A DNA stretch of 64,000 nt. Origin: Verrucomicrobiota bacterium. Lineage in GTDB: Bacteria; Verrucomicrobiota; Verrucomicrobiia; CAIQCK01. The notes under the pieces were generated by a model. It was not told where the DNA came from. It ran no database searches and saw only the letters and a list, made by a program, of their open reading frames with translations. Shown here piece after piece: positions 12,001 through 18,295 of the stretch; position 1 is the stretch's first letter, and every line of letters starts with the position of its first letter. The position numbers and the translations under genes are program-made. The stretch lies in the NCBI GenBank assembly GCA_016235595.1, contig JACRJX010000040.1, forward strand, positions 1 to 64,000. The letters run 5' to 3'.

Positions 12001-13219
12001 TCAACAACACGTAAGCCAGATTCATCGCCTGGTAGTTGGCCGCCAACCATGCGCGAATGTTCTCTGCCGCCGTGTTGCCGGTGCCGCCGCCCCAAGTGGA
12101 CTCCGTGACGACCGTGACCGTGAAGCCCTTCGCCTGCTTGGCGGCGACGAAATTCGCCAGTTGGGTCGACCCGGCTTGAATCGCCGCCGTCGTCACAATG
12201 ACGTATCCGACAGCCGTGTTTGCAGCCAAGTCCGTGTTTGTGGTCAGAGCATTGGCGCTCGCGCTGTCGTAAGAAGAAACGACCTCGGCAGAGTTCACTA
12301 CGCGACTTTGGACGGCGCTGCGGGCAAGCGTTGACAAGGCACGGGGTCGTGTGAACTGGTGCTTGGCCGCAGGCTGGCGCTTGTAACTGACGACGATATT
12401 CGCGCTCTTGAGTCGTTGAAGTTGCTTCGTGACCGGATTGTAACGATATGGCAAAACCGGCACCTCCACCAGTCGCCACTCCCGCAGTTGTCCTGCCTTG
12501 ATGCGTCCCAGGAACCCATCAGGAACGAATGCATCCGCACCGTAAGTGTCCGCGTCCCGGCCTGCTACAATGCGCCGGCCCCGCGGCCAGATCGGTTGGC
12601 TGGGGGGCGCTCCCATCGCCACGGCAGGCACGGGCGGGACATCCCACTCGCCGGCTACGTCCTCCACCACGACGTTTTGGATCGCCACCGTGACTGTGCG
12701 CGGCACGGCATCGGGTGGCAGCAGAATCTCCACAGTCCGGCATGGGACAGCCGGCTGGCCTGGCTGGCTGGCGGTGCGAGTGCCTGTAAACACCGCTTTG
12801 CCATCCCGATCCTTCGTCACGCCAATATGCTGCATTCGCCCCGGCCATGCGACAACCACTCGGCCGGTTGGCTCAGCCGTCTGCACTGGCGACACGAGAG
12901 CCGCGAAGTTGCACAACGCAATGATCGCCCATAAGGCCGGGTGACGCGAAAAACGGGTTGCCTGGCGAAATGTGAAAGGTAAATCGTTCCCCGCCGCGTC
13001 ATCACGCCCTGTGCGTTTACAGTTGTTGACGCCACAATCTTGCCGGGGATTGTAGTCACGCGTTGAGTCGGGGCTTAACCGGGTTGCCTCCTGCTTCCCG
13101 CTTCTGCTTTTCGCCGAGCCGAACCAACAGCATCGGACGCAACGCGCAATGTGAAACAGGCACCGTGCCAGTAACCTTGCCCGCCCTAACTCCGATTCTC
13201 GGTCGAAGTCTCTATTCAT
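1..13219 (-). CDS. Giant secreted gingipain-like (C25) peptidase with long beta-repeat passenger (C-terminus beyond window)
   Basis: One reading frame, with no stop found on reading through, runs from an ATG at 13219 off the left edge (over 4,400 codons). A hydrophobic signal segment is at about residues 96-110, followed by a pro-region. A C25-type catalytic domain covers about 337-716, with His585 in WWTHGS and the likely nucleophile Cys616 in QCSCLNSYPE, the spacing and order of gingipains. A BACON-like module (about 717-821) and a putative Ig domain (about 825-914) follow. From about residue 940 on there are ~42 copies of a ~52-residue Asn/Ser/Gly-rich repeat (core: GSLWSNSGSLYVGNSGSGN), broken by longer modules. 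The last visible part contains GAQWQVDGGAWQNSG. Expected role: exported, surface or extracellular protease with a beta-helical stalk. The start is uncertain: AAGG lies 5 nt before ATG13219, but this leaves 95 Arg/Cys-rich residues before the signal segment, and no other ATG, GTG or TTG lies in frame between. Confidence 0.85.
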   Translation of the reverse strand, partial: MNRDFDRESELGRARLLARCLFHIARCVRCCWFGSAKSRSGKQEATRLSPDSTRDYNPRQDCGVNNCKRTGRDDAAGNDLPFTFRQATRFSRHPALWAIIALCNFAALVSPVQTAEPTGRVVVAWPGRMQHIGVTKDRDGKAVFTGTRTASQPGQPAVPCRTVEILLPPDAVPRTVTVAIQNVVVEDVAGEWDVPPVPAVAMGAPPSQPIWPRGRRIVAGRDADTYGADAFVPDGFLGRIKAGQLREWRLVEVPVLPYRYNPVTKQLQRLKSANIVVSYKRQPAAKHQFTRPRALSTLARSAVQSRVVNSAEVVSSYDSASANALTTNTDLAANTAVGYVIVTTAAIQAGSTQLANFVAAKQAKGFTVTVVTESTWGGGTGNTAAENIRAWLAANYQAMNLAYVLLIGNPHPTTGDVPMKMTYPQNYDSGYPDCPTDYYYAELTGDWDLDNDGLYGEYDHDYGAGGADRNCEVVVGRIPYYGVMTDLDSILAKTINYGNTTDADAQWRKKALLPMKPSDGSTPGYQLGEAIKADALIPRGDWSWHRVYESTYSLSPPPETTPCSVVSVTAGWTNNLIGATFWWTHGSSTSASSIMDLSHAAMLDNSHPAFTFQCSCLNSYPETTNNLTYSLLKNGGICTISGTRVTWYWIGQTNNFAGRSSNASMTYEYAKRLAYNGMPAGDALQDVKADIAPEHEVMWMNYVDFNVYGDPSLGLYTTSVGDDLGVTPLAGWSATGQAGGPFSPSETSFTLTNSGASSLTWTASKTQTWTSLSSTGGTLAPGEFTMVTWSLNSDANTLADGSYSDTLTFSNTASGVTQTRALGLTVATPTPPTITTSSSLPSGTASVIYSQTLSASGGTKPYTWLLDGGSLPSGLGLSSGGVISGTPSVATNTSFTVRVTGNDSLYSTKDFSLTINNPSPQTNIISGITTNHTGTYMVGSNGSFYGLIITNSGGLTSSGGVIGNSAISSNNNAWVTGSGSFWSNNSSLYVGATGSYNTLTVANSGRVRSTSGYIGYDASASNNAAFVTGSNSVWTNSSVLYVGYAGRANSLIITNGASVFSSGGYIGYTTNARNNLTLISGAGSLWSNASQVYAGYSGSGNQLIINNGGRLLSTNGYVGYSISASSNLVQISDVGSLWSNTSQLYVGYMGSWNQLIVANGARLVSTNSYVGYASTASNNLALISGAGSLWSNASQLYVGYSGSGNQLIVSNGAQLLSTNSHIGYSSGANNNAVTVSGAGSVWSNTLYLNVGYLGSGNQLIITNGAAVTDFIAYMGYNSSSSNNVVLVSDPGSMWNNAGRISNMIYSTSLYVGLYGSGNQLTVANGGTVRATSVVVGYGTNSVNNAIVVDGGNFIANFFSDAGIDLRRGTLTLNSGTVTVNRLLASNATSVINFNGGTLNSSSTFISNGNAFVVGGAGSGATLNLSGTRHVFANGMTIGTSGANNQVCVNSNSWVVTTGLLIGTSDGAMGNSLSLSNGNLLISDGVGGGTLDVCRGSFTFNRGTAVVDRLLATNGASSVINFYAGRLNTAGSLVSNGTLFSIGDGTQSATLNLMGGTHSFANGLVISSNGMLAGAGTLFEGGVTLTNFGTIAVGVLNQTAGGLTNVGNVVQTAGSVLQVGVGLKEGMECGFLRVQGSMTLDGRLDAVLWPYYFDSGSVIEATDVFTVLTADVPLTGVFSNVVSGSRLESVEGVGSFLVNYSGDSVELSDFQAPAELGVLEISGPYTTNGLIVGSILAGNQLIVTNNGMLISAITTLGRTAASSNNTALVIGGGSIWSNTGPLRVGNFGSGNQLMVASSGQVYSMEGALGWAGDSSNNAAMVMDSGSVWNNGSNLSVGYGGSFNQLTISNAGVAINRIGYVGYTSGADRNSILISGAGSVWSNIYASYLGYSGSFNQLTVADGGWAIGGTEYVGYAAGADSNTMTITGTGSILKGSGSFYMGYAGSGNLLIITNGGRVLNYTGYLGYGSNSTDNHVLVDGAGSLWSNNGSLYVGYGGSGNSMVISNTGRVNSSSSSYIGFAPDANNNSVLVTDAGSVWSNGSSLYVGYASLANQLTVINEGQVVVSGTLNVGNGAGAFNSLLASNAAYIVSYGLSIGGNGGRSNSVTLVNSVWNMRGSRLTLGSGAGAIGNNLIMDQNSALTNIVGLTLGDNDTTYYMTNSADGLVFNEFTTNQLQFAPFGFGGLNVGANGSADTTLVISNYLLKTTSTGYIGYSGSNCVVYVAGLGATWSNSSSLYAGYSGFNNGLAVTDGGQVFDGTGYVGSYASNDWVLVSGVGSLWSNSGSLYVGENGSGNNLAVTNGGRVVDTSGLIANSSVASNNGVVVSGTGSLWTNSGSLYVGNFGISNNLAISGGGGVANNVGCVGNNSTADKNSVVVNDSGSFWVNSGTLYVGNSGSSNSLTVANGGYVQNVASYIGYSPGAGNNAVLVTGAGSVWSNSSALSVGHSGSSNSLTVSNGGWVFNRSNVFIGYSASASNNVVSVQDAGSVWYITNTLAVGYSGSGNRLTIGNGGLVSALDATIGSQLGAVSNSALVTDLGSLWSNLSLTVGGSGVGNSLAIANSSIVTVVSHSSVGASSSSSNNSVLVTGVGSVWNGGSNLYVGNSGSSNNLTIANGGRVANGVIWTASGYIGYSASASNNSALVTGLGSVWTNNGNLYVGDYGCGNNLTIASGGMVFNNYGYIGYGSSSSNNSVLVTDPGSLWSNAVGSVLYVGAYGSSNSLTIANSGQVDSCTAFIGLADSASNNSVLVTGTGSVWRNSTFLLGIGNFGAGNQLTVSDGGWVLNGQGKLGNFVGASNNTVLVTGAGSLWSNASSLSVGGSGSFNNLTIASGGQVFSTNATVGAAVSGAHNSVLVTGTGSLWNNADDLLIGATGSFNELTITNGGMVIGGVGVIGNASLSSNNIGIVTGAGSLWTNSADLTVGNDGSFNQLTIANSGTVFGANGYVGNNAGAGNNALLVTDSGSVWSNSGQLYVGRSGSGNSLTIANGAGVFSGNGCYIGYNSAASNNSLLVTDLGSTLNVDGFFIIGMNAAGQCLTITNGGRILSRSTFAGYSAGNNTFAVSGAGSAWLVSNGFMLGASSGSSKNTLTINNGGLLVDGSGEIGGGGGNNIALITDPGSVWSNQNGLSIGWASSGNRMIVTNQAHVFSASAVFGSSSGGWGNEALITGTNSLWFVGGQITLGSLDDNNAIQVSAGATLVSSGAVVGVYSGGGYNNVAITGSSSVWTNSGVFDLGVAASFNHFVVSNGARAYHASVIIGDSTTTASNTTVISSTGSVLSSSGSLTIGNAGSGNGLTIVNGGQVINVDAYVGSNASASNNSVLVTGDGSVWTNSGVLTIGGGLGNSVTLANGGRVYASVLSNNNGNIFTTEGGSAYFPRVANAGVFNLRGGLYDLATFDNTGLFEVWNSLTVGADAGLTNRDGGSVRLVSNAAVNVSGSFVITNATLEFAGASTNATPFLPGVTFQNASAIKWAGYGSDAGDHAITGNLNLDLPSGPGLVRGIVDNATLSVDGGNGLLYVGSNNCVTLTLTNGAQVLDNVGYIGFDAASSNNSVLVDGPGSVWNSSASLFLGYSGSGNSLTVTNSGTVAASNVVIGATSTSAGNFATISGGFLYSTNADGNGSLDISRGTLTLNSGTVVVNRLYLTNNVSSIIDFNAGLLRSGGSIVSNGVVFTVGDGVQTAVLDLMGGTHSFADGLCVSINAHLVGSGSLSTPVLLNVGQFTMTGGTLSVSGALTNAAGGTFNLSGGSVLVPLQMNNIGAFIQSGGFFDPDVFTNSGSFALSGGTNIADVFLNLLSGTVTQSGGEQDVNYATNFGSWTISGGVANLTNFVNEDHATLTVAGGRLNGSLTIGNTGSFNQLTITNGGWVIASDAYIGDAATSSNNVTQVIGIGSVWSNSVNLYVGHTGSFNNLTIADGGQVFNQTGRIGNIVAARNNTALVTGSGSLWANNGSLYIGNFGSANSLKISSGGQVQNSESYIGYGSASSNNAVLVTGSGSAWSNNAVHVGVYGSSNSLTIADGGQVVGWRGYINLYAAASNNSALVTGAGSLWTNTGSMFVGMAGGQGNLTIANGGRVVNWLGYLGHDSTSSNNTALVTDAGSLWRSTADLDVGLDGGGNYLTVSNSGTVAANNIYVGFRLPSTGNVLTVSGGNLLATNATANSILEVRNGTFNFNSGTVTVNRLLATNFANSVVNFNGGTLNSGGSTFNNGSIFQVGNGTGTANLHLLGGTHSFANGLFVNTNGWLTGTGAITGVITNAGSIAPGDSPGILTVSGDLTLLTNSLLAMELAGTNNGLYDQINLDGTFTFGGALTLSLLDGFTVSAGNRFDLFDFSSSSGAFSLTNLPGLAALMYWDTSALYSSGEIEADWMTGSLQVTLAPTAAVSAGAQWQVDGGAWQNSGAIVSSLSVGSHT
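530..724 (-). repeat. Long repeat module of the giant protein, copy 4
   Basis: This encodes a longer module of about 65 residues that separates runs of the 52-residue repeat. Its landmarks are a SGTVTVNRLLA-like start and a GTHSFANGL-like end. Related copies lie at about 2143-2343, 8530-8727 and 8920-9115, all in the same frame. They may be capping or hinge modules of the beta-helix. Confidence 0.6.
2143..2343 (-). repeat. Long repeat module of the giant protein, copy 3
   Basis: Same longer module as at 530-724, with the landmarks SGTVVVNRLYL and GTHSFADGL. It lies between the isolated short repeat near 2550 and the run at 1550-930. Confidence 0.55.
8530..8727 (-). repeat. Long repeat module of the giant protein, copy 2
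   Basis: Same module, with landmarks RGTAVVDRLLA and GTHSFANGL. It is followed by a non-repetitive segment (about 8500-8050) before the largest run of short repeats. Confidence 0.55.
8920..9115 (-). repeat. Long repeat module of the giant protein, copy 1
   Basis: Same module, with landmarks SGTVTVNRLLA and TRHVFANGM. It closes the first run of seven short repeats. Confidence 0.55.
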
Positions 13220-13446
13220 TACCGCCTTGATCCAAATGTAACGTCCACGCAAATCTCTCCCTTGAGAATCTGCGATAGTTCATATCATTACAGTTCTGTC
13301 ATTTGCTTGCAATCCCAAAAACCTCTTTGGAAAAGTGCGCGTGCCGGCAATCAGCGGATTGCGACGCCGACTTGCATATTTCGGCTTTGACGGGCTGGCA
13401 GCGCTGCGTAGGATGCGTTCCATTCTGACCGACGAAACCCAATTGC

Positions 13447-15045
13447 ATGAAAACCCAATCCACCACCAAACCTCTGGCCAGCGTTATCCTCATCGCCACG
13501 CTCGCGGCGGGCGGTGTCCTGATGGCAGCGCAAGAGCAGCCCGGCCTGTCTTTGTGGGATCTGGCCGGCAAGGAGGCGAAGGTCCACCGGTTCTCCACAC
13601 TCTTCACCGCGCAGGACGTGCGGAACACCCTGTCGAGTGAGACGGGTCTTGCCAACGCCATTGACTGGTGCAAACGCACCGCTGTGAGCCAGGTCTATAT
13701 CGAGTGCTTTCGGGACGGATATCAGGCCGAGCGCGCGGCACTCACGAACGCGATGGCCCGCTTCCGCGCGGCGGGTATCGGTGTGTCCGGTTGCGTCACC
13801 CCGACACGGGTGGGCAAGTCCTCCACGGGCTGGAAGAACACCATTTCGTGCTACACGGACAAACCGACGCAAGAGAAGGTCCGCGCCATCTTTGAATATG
13901 CCGCGAGCCTGACAGATGAAACCATGATCGATGATTTCTGGTTCACCGACTGCGCCTGCCCGGAGTGTAATGCCGCGCGCAATGCAAGGAGCGTGACCAC
14001 TGGGGACAGGAGTTACCTTGCCTCGGGCGACACATGGGAAGATTACCGATGCGAACTCATGCTGCGGCTCTCGCGCGAGTGCGTATTGGCGGCCGCCAAA
14101 CGAGTCAACCCGAACGCCCGGCTTATCATCAAATACCCGCAATGGTACGACCACTTCCATGAGCGCGGCTACGACGTGGCTCGTGAGTCGAAGGACTTCG
14201 ACCGCATCTGGGTCGGGACCGAAACGCGAGACTACAACGACAAACATTGGGGCGGCACCGCGCAATATGAAGCTTTCTTCATCATGCGCTGGCTCGGCGG
14301 CATCGGTGGCAGCAAATGTGGCGGCGGCTGGTTCGACCCCTACGGCACCACCGAGCGCACCTACGTCGAGCAGGCGCGCCAGACCGTGCTGGGCGGCGCG
14401 CGCGAATCGCTGCTCTTCTGCTACGGCAGCTTGCAGGGCGGCACAGGGCCGAAGAATGTCGAAGCATTGCGCGCCAACATTCCCGGGTTACTCGCCGTGG
14501 CACGCGAGGTGGGCAAGCGCAGCATCGTTGGCATCGCCGCCTACAAGCCCGCCAACAGCCATCCGGAGAGGGAAGGGCGCGTCTTTGACTTTGTGGGGAT
14601 GCTCGGCTTGCCGCTGGCACCATGCCACGAATTTCCCACCGACGCCCCGGCCGCGTTCTTCTCGGTTCACGCCCTGAAAGACCCGGACCTCGTCGCGCAC
14701 CTTGCGAGTTTCATCAAGGCTGGCAAGCCTGTCCTTCTCACCGATGGCCTCGCGCAACAACTGAAAGACAAACTGGCGCTCGATGCCTCCAACGTGCGCA
14801 TCCTTCCGGTGAAAGGCGATCCGAAATCCTTGTTGCAGCTTCCGCAGAAGGAGCTCGACGATCTCCGGGCCGCGTTGCTGCGTCCCTTCAAAACTACATT
14901 TCGCGCTCCGAGCCGAGTGGCGCTCTACCTGTTCAAAGACGGCAGTTGGGTGGCGGAGAACTTCAACGATGAGCCCGCCGCAGTCGAACTTAACGGCAAG
15001 ACCTTCAACATTGAGTCCAGAGGCTGGATTCAGCGTTGGAATTGA
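13447..15045 (+). CDS. Secreted TIM-barrel protein, putative glycoside hydrolase
   Basis: The 532-residue product begins with a signal peptide (about residues 1-28, hydrophobic run VILIATLAAGGVL). The body has the look of a (beta/alpha)8 glycosidase-like fold: an acidic strand end DDFWFTDCACPECNAAR, a later IIKYPQWYDHF segment, and a C-terminal small beta region (VALYLFKDGSWVAENFND) like the terminal sandwich of many glycosidases. I cannot assign a numbered family or substrate. The gene stands alone on this strand between the giant peptidase gene, with which it shares a divergent ~227-bp spacer, and a converging ceramidase-like gene. No clear Shine-Dalgarno precedes the ATG. Confidence 0.7.
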   Translation: MKTQSTTKPLASVILIATLAAGGVLMAAQEQPGLSLWDLAGKEAKVHRFSTLFTAQDVRNTLSSETGLANAIDWCKRTAVSQVYIECFRDGYQAERAALTNAMARFRAAGIGVSGCVTPTRVGKSSTGWKNTISCYTDKPTQEKVRAIFEYAASLTDETMIDDFWFTDCACPECNAARNARSVTTGDRSYLASGDTWEDYRCELMLRLSRECVLAAAKRVNPNARLIIKYPQWYDHFHERGYDVARESKDFDRIWVGTETRDYNDKHWGGTAQYEAFFIMRWLGGIGGSKCGGGWFDPYGTTERTYVEQARQTVLGGARESLLFCYGSLQGGTGPKNVEALRANIPGLLAVAREVGKRSIVGIAAYKPANSHPEREGRVFDFVGMLGLPLAPCHEFPTDAPAAFFSVHALKDPDLVAHLASFIKAGKPVLLTDGLAQQLKDKLALDASNVRILPVKGDPKSLLQLPQKELDDLRAALLRPFKTTFRAPSRVALYLFKDGSWVAENFNDEPAAVELNGKTFNIESRGWIQRWN

Positions 15046-15132
15046 TTATCGACCCTGCACTGCCGCACCGTTAAGAAACCGTCCCGGCATGCGGGGAAGG
15101 GGACGAAAGTTCGCAGCGGGTCTGACCATTCA

Positions 15133-16677
15133 CTACTTGCCCGGCTTCTTCCACAACTCATCGAGAATCTCGACGGTGCGGTCCACCAGAACATGGCCGC
15201 CTTCAGGACCGACAAGGTTGCTTTGGACGATGGCGCTGTAGTGGCCACCCTTCACCGCGCGCTCGGTCGGCAAATAGGTGCCCGGCCCGGCAAGTTGAAT
15301 CACGAACGTCTGCAACGCTTTACTGCGGGCCTTGATCCGCACACCGTAGTCGGTGAACAACTCGAAGGGATTGGTGCAGATGGCCACGTCGCCGAGCCGA
15401 ATGACGTGCGCTTCCATGGGGTAGGTGGGGTTGCTCTTCTGCCACTCGTACCGGTCGATGAGCCGCTCATGCCACATCCGCCAGCCGTGGATGTTGGCGC
15501 CTCGCTTTTCCTTCTCCAATAGGGCCGCCGCCTGCTTCTTCGCTTCCGCTAGCTCCTCTTCGGTGACCATTCGGATCGGCAGCGGGATGGTCTTCACTTT
15601 GTGGACCATCGGGACATCCGTGTGGATGTCGTCCTTGACCGCCGCATACACTTCGTCAACCGCCTTCACGATGCGACGCGAAATCTCCTGGAGCCGCGTG
15701 AGACCGCGCAACTTTCGCATACGCTCTTCGGCCGCCTTGCGGTACATCAGGTGCGGCGACTGATCACCCGCCGCGCCAATCCAGCCCAGCACGCAGAGTT
15801 TCTCTCCGTAGCGACTGCGCAGGTCCTCGCGCAGCTCGTGCCAGAAATCGGCGTTGACCGCCTTGCCGTGCTCCACTTCCTGGGCCGTGCATGCCAGGTT
15901 CACTGCCGTGGCGATCAGCTTCTTCTGCTGGTCCCAGAAGAACAGCACCTCCACGGCGAGGTCTTCATAGCCTTCCAAGCCGCGGAACTCGGGCACGTCG
16001 GTTTTGCCGTACATCTTGGCCGTGCCATTGGCGTACACCGCGCGCCGATTCTGAGCGACCACCGCGTGACTCATTCCCCAACTCACTCCGCCCGGTCGCC
16101 GACTTTCCCAAGCCTTCACGACCATCTCGCCCAACCGGTCCATTAAGAACTCCAGGTATTCTTTCGTCTGCATGACGTCTTTGGGAATATCGTAGGACCC
16201 GTCGTACGTCACCATGCTGGTGTGAGTATGGGTTGCGTTAAGGAACAGTTTCCCGACGTCAAAGCCCACAAGCTTCGCCTTCACTCGCTGGCGGAACTGT
16301 TCCAGCAGCTTGCACTTCCATGACTGCTCCAACGAAGTGCTTGTCCCTTCCACGTCGCCGCGGATGACCGCCAGATCGCACGACACCATGATCGCTTGGT
16401 CAACAATCCTTCCTTCCCGCCTCGCCTCCAAGACCACAGCAGTTGCCGTGCACGGTGATTCGGCTGTCTTCGCGACCCTTAGACCCATTTGCCCGGCGAT
16501 GGCGACCGGCCGATCCGGCGTGATACTCGTCGTCGCGGCGCCGATCCACAACTCGTCCGCCGATGCGCAAGTTGCCACCAGTGCGACGGCGAGTGCGCAA
16601 GCTGCGTGCTGGAAGAGGGCTTTATTCGAACGGGACGCCTTCACTTGTGGACCGGTGGTGTGAATTGTGTCTTTCAC
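15133..16677 (-). CDS. Secreted neutral/alkaline ceramidase-like hydrolase (paralogue 1)
   Basis: The 514-residue product matches the neutral/alkaline non-lysosomal ceramidase N-terminal family: an early IGAATTSITPDRPVAIAGQM segment, the metal-binding type motif LNATHTHTSM, and the block RRAVYANGTAKMYGKTD. I place the start at the GTG at 16677, because AAGGAAAG sits just upstream and a signal peptide (AACALAVALVATCASA) follows; an upstream GTG at 16803 would add 42 residues. It is about 40-50% alike by eye to the gene at 19747. Substrate is unknown; many PVC members of this family act outside lipid metabolism. It is divergent from the SGNH hydrolase gene across a 187-bp spacer. Confidence 0.8.
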   Translation of the reverse strand: MKDTIHTTGPQVKASRSNKALFQHAACALAVALVATCASADELWIGAATTSITPDRPVAIAGQMGLRVAKTAESPCTATAVVLEARREGRIVDQAIMVSCDLAVIRGDVEGTSTSLEQSWKCKLLEQFRQRVKAKLVGFDVGKLFLNATHTHTSMVTYDGSYDIPKDVMQTKEYLEFLMDRLGEMVVKAWESRRPGGVSWGMSHAVVAQNRRAVYANGTAKMYGKTDVPEFRGLEGYEDLAVEVLFFWDQQKKLIATAVNLACTAQEVEHGKAVNADFWHELREDLRSRYGEKLCVLGWIGAAGDQSPHLMYRKAAEERMRKLRGLTRLQEISRRIVKAVDEVYAAVKDDIHTDVPMVHKVKTIPLPIRMVTEEELAEAKKQAAALLEKEKRGANIHGWRMWHERLIDRYEWQKSNPTYPMEAHVIRLGDVAICTNPFELFTDYGVRIKARSKALQTFVIQLAGPGTYLPTERAVKGGHYSAIVQSNLVGPEGGHVLVDRTVEILDELWKKPGK

Positions 16678-16864
16678 TTTCTTTCCTTTGCTCTGCTGGC
16701 GGTTCTTGTTCGAGGGTTCTTTGCCGAACGACGATTCGGTTCCTTTTATACCTCTCCGAATGGTCAGCGAGAAGTCTCCAGTTCTCTCTTTCTGCAAAAT
16801 CACTATTTCAAACCCAGGCTTGAAACAAGAGGGTTTGGTGCGTCATCTCTTGAGAGAACAACAC

Positions 16865-18256
16865 ATGCATTCAAACACGTTCTTCAAAGTCGCCTTCGGT
16901 GCAGCACTAACCGCACTGCTGGCGGTGAACTCAATTGCTGAGGCGCCGAAATTCAAAGACGGCGACCGCATCTGCTTCATCGGAGACAGCATCACGCATC
17001 AGGGCGGCTACCACACCCAACTTCTGCTGTTCTATGCCACGCGGTTTCCCCATATGCGTTTGGAAACATGGAACCGCGGGTTTGCCGGCGACAGCGCCGG
17101 AGGCGGTGTCAAACGCTACCCTTGGGATATCGCTCCGCTCAAACCCACGATCGCGACGATCATGCTGGGCATGAATGACGTGGGCCGGCATCTCTATGCC
17201 GAGGGCAAATCGGGTCCAGAGGTCAAGGCGCAACGGCGGAAGGCCATCGACGCTCGTAACGACAATATGGGCAAGCTTGCCGCGCTTTTAGCCAAGGACG
17301 GCACACGGATCGTATTCATCACGCCCTCGCTCTATGACCAAACCGGCAATCAGAAGAGCGAGAAGCTCTTTGGCGTCAACGATGCCCTCAAAGCCTGCGC
17401 CGAAGCCGACCGCAAACTGGCTGCCCAATACCAAGCCGGGCTGGTTGACTTCAACGGTCCCATGGAGGCCATCAACAGGGCAGGGCAGGCAAAAGACCCT
17501 GCCTTCACAATCGTTGGTCCCGACCGCGTGCATCCCGGAGCGGTCGGACATCTCTTCATGACTTACCTGTTTCTTAAGGAGCAGGGAGTCTCTCCGACCG
17601 TTGCCGACATGGAGATCGACGCGACCCGAAACGCCGTTCTCAAACAGGGGAATTGCGAAATCTCCAAACTCAGCACGATTGGCGGCGCGGTCTCTTTCAC
17701 CTGTCTTGAGAAGGCTCTTCCTTTTCCGGTGGATCCCACGAGCGAGAAGGTGCTGAAACTTGTCCCCTTCACGAAAGAACTCAACCAGGAGACGCTCAAA
17801 GTCTCGGGCCTGTCCGGCGGCGATTACGAGATTTTGGTCGATGGCAAGCCCGTGTTGAAAACCACGGCAGCGACGTTGAAGGGCGGAGTCAATCTAGCGA
17901 CAGTCGCAAACACGCCCCAGTACCAGCAAGCGTTGAAGGTCCGCCAGCTCATTACGGACCGTGCCGTTATTGAAGGGCGCAAACTGAGGCTCCTTGCACA
18001 AGTCGAACACCTGTTCTTCTCAGACCTCAAAGAGCGAAGCCCGGAAATCGAACGAAAGTATTTGGACGAGCAGCTTGCGACGATGCGCAAAACCGAGGGT
18101 ATCTGGAACCGATACCGCATCGGAGTCATCGAAGCCTATCTCAAACTCCTTCCGGAAAAGGCCGAACTCGAAAAACAGTTTGCCCGGCTTTCGAATGAGA
18201 TTTGCACCGCAAACAAACCGTCGGCTCATCTCTACGTGATCCGCCCCGCGCGGTAA
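16865..18256 (+). CDS. Secreted SGNH/GDSL-family esterase
   Basis: The 463-residue product has a signal peptide (about 1-24) and the blocks of SGNH hydrolases in order: GDSIT with Ser42, Gly in NRGFAGDS, GMNDVG for the Asn block, and D220-x-x-H223 in DRVHPG. Likely an acetyl- or carbohydrate esterase acting outside the cytoplasm. About 170 extra residues follow the catalytic domain and contain a charged, helical segment (about 360-440). The start at 16865 places the signal peptide at the N-terminus; the longer open frame upstream would add 66 unlikely residues. It is followed within 40 bp by the metallophosphoesterase gene on the same strand, so the two are probably co-transcribed. Confidence 0.85.
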   Translation: MHSNTFFKVAFGAALTALLAVNSIAEAPKFKDGDRICFIGDSITHQGGYHTQLLLFYATRFPHMRLETWNRGFAGDSAGGGVKRYPWDIAPLKPTIATIMLGMNDVGRHLYAEGKSGPEVKAQRRKAIDARNDNMGKLAALLAKDGTRIVFITPSLYDQTGNQKSEKLFGVNDALKACAEADRKLAAQYQAGLVDFNGPMEAINRAGQAKDPAFTIVGPDRVHPGAVGHLFMTYLFLKEQGVSPTVADMEIDATRNAVLKQGNCEISKLSTIGGAVSFTCLEKALPFPVDPTSEKVLKLVPFTKELNQETLKVSGLSGGDYEILVDGKPVLKTTAATLKGGVNLATVANTPQYQQALKVRQLITDRAVIEGRKLRLLAQVEHLFFSDLKERSPEIERKYLDEQLATMRKTEGIWNRYRIGVIEAYLKLLPEKAELEKQFARLSNEICTANKPSAHLYVIRPAR

Positions 18257-18295
18257 ACCGTGCGCGACGCGATGCCTTTGACACAGCGGAGACAA

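Noticed and set aside
15046..15132. Rho-independent terminator between the converging genes (near-palindrome around CCCGGCATGCGGGG)
   Set aside because: The stem has mismatches and no T-run follows on either strand.
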